Both the position numbers and the translations under genes were made by a program. Below the pieces are notes generated by a model. The model saw nothing but the letters and a program-made list of their open reading frames with translations. It searched no databases and was not told where the DNA came from. A stretch of DNA of 64,000 bases, taken from NCBI GenBank assembly GCA_014529385.2, contig CM043963.1, positions 108,540,912 through 108,604,911 of the forward strand. Reading direction: 5' to 3'. The first letter of the stretch is position 1, and the number at the start of each line of letters is the position of its first letter. This document shows, piece by piece, positions 58,691 through 64,000 of the stretch. The DNA is from Adiantum capillus-veneris (lineage: Eukaryota; Streptophyta; Polypodiopsida; Polypodiales; Pteridaceae).

Positions 58691-59165
58691 ACTTGGGGAG
58701 ATCCCCCAGTCATCTGTCCCATAGAACCTCCCTATGCACGAAATGATGCCACCATGCCTGGCGTCCCCTAACGCATTCCATTGCATCTATCGCCTACAAC
58801 GATTGTTCGCGAACCCTTTCTTAACTTGCATTAAAATATAGAGCTATAAAAAAATAAATATAGAGCTATGAAGGATTCAAGAATGAAGACATGATAATTA
58901 GTGATATATTGCAAACAACCTTGAGGGGTCCACCTCAAAACATGCAAGTGTCTCACTTGAGTTCATTGGAGGGTTTTTTAATATTTCAAAGAGTTAGAGA
59001 ATTACATGCACAAGAGGCAGGCCTTAAATTTGGAGGCCATTTTGGGCGTCATTGGCATTTTGGGCATCAAATGAAGGCTAGAATGGTCCACAAAGGCTTC
59101 ACCGTGAAGCTTTCTTACTAGGGGCAAGGTGTCATTAGACTCCCAAGTATAAGGAGTAGGGTGTC

Positions 59166-59198
<33 letters not shown>

Positions 59199-60717
59199 TG
59201 TAACTTGTGTATTTTTATTATCTCAAGGTTAGATACTTCAAAATACTATGCAATTTTGAATATGAGCTCTCTCATGTTTCAAATGTTTATTATGAATGCA
59301 TGCATGTGTAGAGGTGTCACTTGTTAGATTGTAGTGACATAGTATCGTACAATGTTAAGCGTCATTTGAATTGCACAACTCAAAAATCGAATGACGCCCA
59401 ACTTTTATAAGCTGAGTGTAATTTGAAGCTCGATAAATGTAAACTAGGAGTCATATATATTTAACCAAAATCTAAGGGAGGGAGTGAACTTTAAGGCCTG
59501 ACAAGAGGGGTTAGAAATGAAAGCTAAAAAAAAAAGACGTTGAAGTTTGTGTGTAAGGGGGTTTTATAAACACCTTTTGAATGCACGTGCTATAGATATT
59601 TTTGACAGGTGGACCTCTTTAGAAAACAGCACGGGCAAACAACAAGAAGTAGAACATTAAATCAAAGACAACCTTATGCTCTACATGAGCGAAGAGAAAG
59701 AGAGCTTTGGTAATGTATGCGACCTTGCAACTCTAAAACTCTTCAATATACCAAATGTGAAAGTAAAGCTAGTGGGAGAGTTGCCACAAGAGAAAAATAT
59801 AGCTATATGGAAGTCCCCCTCCCTTCCCCCTTATCTATATATCAATATAGACACAACCAGACATGCATGCATGCACGCACGCACACATTTTTCCCTTTAA
59901 AAAAATGTTTTACTCTTTATTGGTGGGCATGTGGGTTCGGAGTGGTAGTCCTCTCGCCATGGTGGCACCCCCCTGTGCAATTCTCTCCTATAGTATGCTT
60001 TAGTTTCCTTATGGCATGCACTTGATTCTCTCATTTGATATGTTTCGGTGTGTCTTTGGTTATTGCCTCCTTGTAAAAGGCAGCACATGAAGAAATTTCG
60101 TATCAGTTGGATTATTCGAATCTATTAACATAATATGACGGAAGGGGGAGCCCTTTACACCTGTCGCAATCTGCGACCTGAAGGCTAAAGTTCAAAACAA
60201 AAACAAGCCCCTTTGCACGCGATAAAGAGGGAGAGAGGGGTAGAGAGAGAGGCCGCCGTACTAGTAAAAGGGTATGTAACTACATCAGCCTCCATGATCT
60301 AAAAAGACATGGCCTCTACCCACAAATTGTAAGCGACCATGTTTTCTTTAGCCTTCTATTTCATTTCTTTCAACAAATACATGTGCGCTTGTAAAACCTT
60401 ATTCATTTTATTGCTCCTTGTTTGCCACTTCTGTGATTTTCTTCATATACTTGCTTTACTATTTTGTCCTCTGTGATTCAAGTTTGATGTACTCTCTGGC
60501 ATGCTTTTAGATTACTCTATCTACCTCCTATATGTAGTACTTGACTAGCACTTGCAGGTCCATTGGCTACTATGAACCTTGTTCAGCATGCTTCATGCAT
60601 CCCTATTGATGTGCTGATCCTTCGATTGGTTAATATCATTGCCAAGGGTTCTATGTGCCAGTATTTGCTTGTTTGGCTATACTACTTCTTCCGAAAACAA
60701 ATACCTTATGCAAAGTA
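58691..60717. other. Spacer, no gene assigned
   Basis: Holds a TA array (59168-59191) and a GCAT/GCAC run near 59868-59886. A frame at 59676-59900 (KESFGNVCDLATLKLFNIPN) looks protein-like but matches no family known to me. No TE ends seen. Confidence 0.5.
59168..59191. repeat. (TA)n microsatellite
   Basis: About 12 TA units. Confidence 0.95.
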
Positions 60718-60720
60718 GTG

Positions 60721-60973
60721 CACAAGAAGATTTGGAAATTTTCTCATGTAGGAAAATGGAGTCTTTTTCAATGTTTTTCATACAATGCATAACATCATGA
60801 GCTTCTGCTCGAGAGGCACCGCATACCTAGCTAGGTACGATTGGGGGCAGGGGACCCGGCGGTCCCCTACCCCCAATCGTACCTAGCTAGGTATACGGTG
60901 CCTCCCTCACCGAAGCTCATGATGTTGAGGTAAGTAGCAATGTTGGAATTATTGTGAGAATTTGCTTCTTGTG
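60721..60973 (-). mobile_element. Foldback CACTA-like MITE, copy 4
   Basis: 253 bp, inverted relative to copies 1-3. TSD GTG (60718-60720, 60974-60976). It has a shortened loop and a small loss beside the right terminal repeat. Confidence 0.9.
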
Positions 60974-60976
60974 GTG

Positions 60977-61252
60977 CTGTCGCTAATGCCTTTCAAGAAG
61001 AAGATGTGCAATAAACACTGTAGAAGTTGTTAGGTGATGCCCTAGCTGCCTCTCTACATGGATAGCATCATTTCATTACACAAAAAGGAGCACAAGTGTA
61101 GTTTATTTGCATCAGAGCGATGGCCTTGTAGCAACGATTAACCCTCCCTTTCCACCCAAAAAGAAATGGCGCTCTCCTCACCAATAAGGGGCTCCTTGCC
61201 TTCCCAATGCTCCTGGAATAGCACTCCATCTCCCTCAGAAACCTCTTTCTTT
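60977..61252. other. Short spacer between MITEs
   Basis: Nothing recognised. Confidence 0.5.
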
Positions 61253-61255
61253 GAT

Positions 61256-61534
61256 CACAAGAAGATTTAGAAATTTTCTCATGTAAGAAAACAGAGTCTT
61301 TTTAAGTGTTTTTCATACAATGCATAACATCATGAGCTTCTGCTCTAGAGGCACCACATACCTAGCTAGATACGATTGGGGGCAGGGGACCACCGACCCC
61401 CCAACCGGGGCGGCGGTCCCCTGCCCCCAATCGTACCTAGCTAGGTATGAGATGCCTCCCTCACAGAAGCTCATGATGTTGAAGTAAATCACATTGTGGG
61501 AATTATTGTGAGAATTTGTCCAAAACTTCTTGTG
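61256..61534 (-). mobile_element. Foldback CACTA-like MITE, copy 5
   Basis: 279 bp, inverted, TSD GAT (61253-61255, 61535-61537). The central loop differs from the other copies (CCCCCCAACCGGGG). Confidence 0.9.
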
Positions 61535-61537
61535 GAT

Positions 61538-62014
61538 GTACTTTTAGCATGGTGCATTGAGTTCTTTGCCAACAAGACATCCAACGTTAACAATGTTGTA
61601 GAGAAGCAACTTTATAGCTTCCTAAAAGTTGACAAAAGCAGTTCAAAAAGAGCAAGAATTGATGTAAAAAATGGAGCCAAATTTCTCAAAAGGATCCTGG
61701 GCAAATCTACATCTCAACAACCCTCATATGGTGATATTAATGTAAGTTACCTCTTTAGTAATGCATTAACACTTCCAATTCATGAAGATCCTAAACATCA
61801 CCTTCAACCTCCAACAGTGTGCCTCAGGCACCCTACTCTCCTTGAAAGGGGAACAACTTTAGCTAGTGCAAGTTTGAGCATGGTGCTCAAAGCCTCGAGT
61901 CAAGATGAAGCAAAAACCTTGGATGAAGCAGCTCGCCCCCACAAAGAAAAGGACAGCCGAGTGGGTACTCCAAGAAGCTCACTTCCTCGACCTAGTCTAG
62001 CAACCTTTCCATGA
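61538..62014 (+). CDS. Unrecognised ORF with a splice-donor-like site
   Basis: Open from the right edge of MITE copy 5 to TGA at 62014, without a clear ATG. It encodes AWCIEFFANKTSNVNNVVEK and KNGAKFLKRILGKSTSQQPS, then a Pro/His-rich part. AAT/GTAAGT at 61741/61742 is a strong donor, so the true exon may end there and the rest be chance. No domain recognised; possibly an exon of an unknown gene next to which the MITE inserted. Confidence 0.3.
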   Translation, partial: VLLAWCIEFFANKTSNVNNVVEKQLYSFLKVDKSSSKRARIDVKNGAKFLKRILGKSTSQQPSYGDINVSYLFSNALTLPIHEDPKHHLQPPTVCLRHPTLLERGTTLASASLSMVLKASSQDEAKTLDEAARPHKEKDSRVGTPRSSLPRPSLATFP

Positions 62015-62330
62015 AGAATTTATCCTATTTCTCATACACATCACGGCTATCATTGGATGGCACAAAAAAAGATATCTGCACATAGGCACCACTTCTCGCT
62101 CTCTTTATGTCTATCTTTCTATCTCTGTCTCTACCCACTTCTTTTTCTTTACCTCTGTGACTTTATGGTTCTTTATTTTTGTCTCTTCATGGAATCGGAG
62201 CAGCGTTCATGTTGGCCTGCTCAGTCTCCTCTTTTTGCTTGCTATGTTGTCTTCCTACCTCATCCTTTTGCTTGTTTTGCTTGCTATGCTAGCCTCCTAC
62301 ATGCTCTATCCATTGGCTATCCAAGGAGGA
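62015..62330. other. Pyrimidine-rich spacer
   Basis: CT- and TG-rich leader-like sequence before the gag fragment. No gene; it could be part of a decayed LTR or leader. Confidence 0.4.
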
Positions 62331-62378
62331 ATCTTCCTACTTTGAAGGCTAATTGTCGTTAGGCAGTAACATCACATC

Positions 62379-62730
62379 ATGTCAACCTCCATAGGGATGA
62401 ATTATACTAGCCATAAGAAAGATCATTTAACTAATATGAATTATGACACATGGTCTATTTGTATGCACGTGCTCTTAGTCCACCTTGAGCTATGGACTTA
62501 TGTTAATGGCACAATGCCATGGCCTACCCTCGTATATGTCGCTAATGCTGGCCCCGATGACCCTCTAACAAACTAGATTGACATAAGTGGATGGAAGAAA
62601 GTAGATGCTGAGACTATGGATGATACATTATTAAGTGTAGGAGATCGAAAAGTAGAGTTAGTTCACCATCTCACTACATCTCAAGCAATTGAAAATAGGT
62701 TAAAATTGCTATATGATTGCTCAGACACAG
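62379..62730 (+). pseudogene. Copia-type gag fragment (left arm)
   Basis: ATG 62379, then NMNYDTWSICMHVLLVHLEL, WTYVNGTMPWP, TAG at 62574, and in the same frame GWKKVDAETM and HHLTTSQAIENRLKLLYD. This is the DUF4219/UBN2 gag pattern of copia elements. It is from a different family than Copia-1 to -3. No LTR, knuckle or pol follows. Confidence 0.7.
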
Positions 62731-62824
62731 TCTCAACGCACCGTCATCTAGTAAAATTATCTCCTATAATTAATTATATATGGCCATACATAGCTTTATA
62801 ATTTGCTTTTTTCCAAGCACTTAT

Positions 62825-63029
62825 GTTGGCTTGGTTTGTTAGGGGGGTTATCAAGGCCGACATTAACGTACACAGAGATGGAACATGGTATTGTTCCATT
62901 AACCAAAAACCATAGCTCAAGGTAGACAAAGAGCATGTGCATATGGATCATAGACCATGTGCAACAATGAATATAAATGAGGTGATATTTCTTATGGTTA
63001 GTATAATCATTCTCTCTAGAGGCTGACAT
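62825..63029 (-). pseudogene. Copia-type gag fragment (right arm, inverted)
   Basis: Minus-strand ATG at 63029, then YTNHKKYHL, MHMLFVYLELWFLVNGTIP and GLDNPPN. Homologous to the left arm but well diverged. Homology also covers the leader up to about 63075 (CACATCATGTC). Confidence 0.7.
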
Positions 63030-63186
63030 GATGTGATGTTAGTGCCTAATGATGAATAACCTTCAAAGTAAGTAGATTCGTCCTTGGATAGTCGTTAAAG
63101 TAGGTCCAAATACAAGCAATGTATGCATATGATGACTTACATTTTTTTCCTTTGTAAATTAATCTATTCAATTATCTCGGTGAAGG

Positions 63187-63629
63187 ATTTTTTTTTCGGC
63201 AAAACTCACAATTGTGAGTGGATAGTATTAAGAACATCTGCAATATACAACAATCTCGAGCTCAGACCGAGCCTCGAAGGTCCCAGGATTGCACGTTATC
63301 TGCTTAGCAAAAAAATCACTACCACTCCTAGACTTTCCCTATTACAAGATGTTATGTATTGTTCTAGACCAATCCTCTGAGGCTTGTTTGCCTCCGATCA
63401 TGTGAATCATCACTCTGCTCTCTTGTACGATTTCACAAAAGCTTGCCACAGCCATATCCCCCTCAAACACGCGGCAGTTCCTTGCTTGCCAGATATGGTG
63501 CAAGAAGTAGTACCTGATTATTTGAGTGCAGACCAGAAGAGCAAGACTTCCCAACTTATTACTACCAAAAAAACAGATCATTCTTGAAGAACTTAATTTG
63601 CCATGTCCTTTGAATCCACTTGCATAATA
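63187..63629 (-). mobile_element. 5'-truncated LINE 3' end (LINE-2 subfamily)
   Basis: Minus-strand copy of the ORF2 C-terminus (HHIWQARNCRVFEGD, EIVQESRVMI) and 3' UTR, with the palindrome at 63204-63219 and an A9 tail. It is flanked by a TSD of about 16 bp, AATTATCTCGGTGAAG (left copy about 63170-63186, right copy about 63631-63647). Near-identical in extent to 41701-42145. Confidence 0.9.
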
Positions 63630-63647
63630 AATTATCTCGGTGAAGTT

Positions 63648-64000
63648 AATAAGCAATATAAGTATAGGATTGAGAAGCTTAGCTAATTTCTCGTCGTATG
63701 TTTTGGGCAACATGAAGAAGTGGAAACTAATTTATGATGTCCATAGCGATGTAATGTGAAAACAATTCCTTATCAAAGTAATAAGGTAGGAGGCTTTTCA
63801 TTTTAGGCGCAAGCATAAGGAGGAAGTAGGAGGCTAGTATTTCAAGCAAAACAAGTGCGTGACTTTTTTGGATATGTAAACGTTATGCTACTGGCCGGTG
63901 TGGGCACAAATTGCCTTGTGTAAGGGGGTTCTCTATGGTGCCACCTTGTGTAACCATGCTCGGTTGTGTTTGTTTGATCTAGTGGGTTATTGACTTCCCT
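63648..64000. other. Terminal spacer
   Basis: Nothing recognised; the window ends here. Confidence 0.6.

Overview
The window looks like repeat-rich intergenic DNA from the nuclear genome of a land plant. It carries Ty1/copia elements primed from initiator Met-tRNA, plant-type L1 LINEs with a DUF4283/zinc-knuckle ORF1 and a zf-RVT tail, CACTA-like and Harbinger-like miniature transposons, and many long CA, GA and GAA microsatellites. No operon, tRNA, rRNA or organelle DNA was seen. The species cannot be fixed from sequence alone; a large, TE-rich genome such as a fern's would fit, but this is a guess.

Layout. 1-2634: first copy (A) of a tandemly duplicated unit full of CA microsatellites. 2635-3485: unique sequence with a TATA box and a possible first exon. 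3486-8636: Copia-1, complete but with a broken gag-pol. 8637-10564: no gene seen. 10565-12228: two in-frame coding blocks of an unrecognised, possibly Penelope-like, element cut off by copy B. 12229-18586: copies B and C of the tandem unit, period about 4.55 kb. 18587-21200: purine microsatellites separating short duplications. 21200-22603: unique DNA with tRNA-like SINE candidates. 22604-29134: LINE-1, full length with a 14-bp target-site duplication (TSD). 29149-33335: AT-rich spacer, a GC-rich ORF, a foldback MITE and a LINE 3' fragment. 33336-38590: Copia-2 on the minus strand, with a perfect 5-bp TSD. 38596-41687: inverted and direct repeats. 41688-45386: a LINE with a 5' inversion that has a Copia fragment at the inversion joint, all inside one TSD. 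45387-47340: AT-rich DNA. 47340-51355: LINE-3. 51356-53554: inverted and direct repeat partners and LINE-4. 53555-64000: foldback MITEs, LINE 3' ends, a methyltransferase-like exon, a Harbinger-like MITE, an ORF with a splice donor, and an inverted pair of copia gag fragments.

How it works together. Almost all recognisable protein sequence belongs to retroelements, and every copy is inactivated by stops, frameshifts or truncation. Six of the LINE 3' ends share one palindrome, which suggests a single 3'-end recognition system. Five short foldback elements share terminal repeats and 3-bp TSDs, so they were probably mobilised by a transposase encoded elsewhere. The only host-gene candidates are one methyltransferase-like exon and a few unassigned ORFs. 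Every boundary was read by eye; percent identities were not computed.
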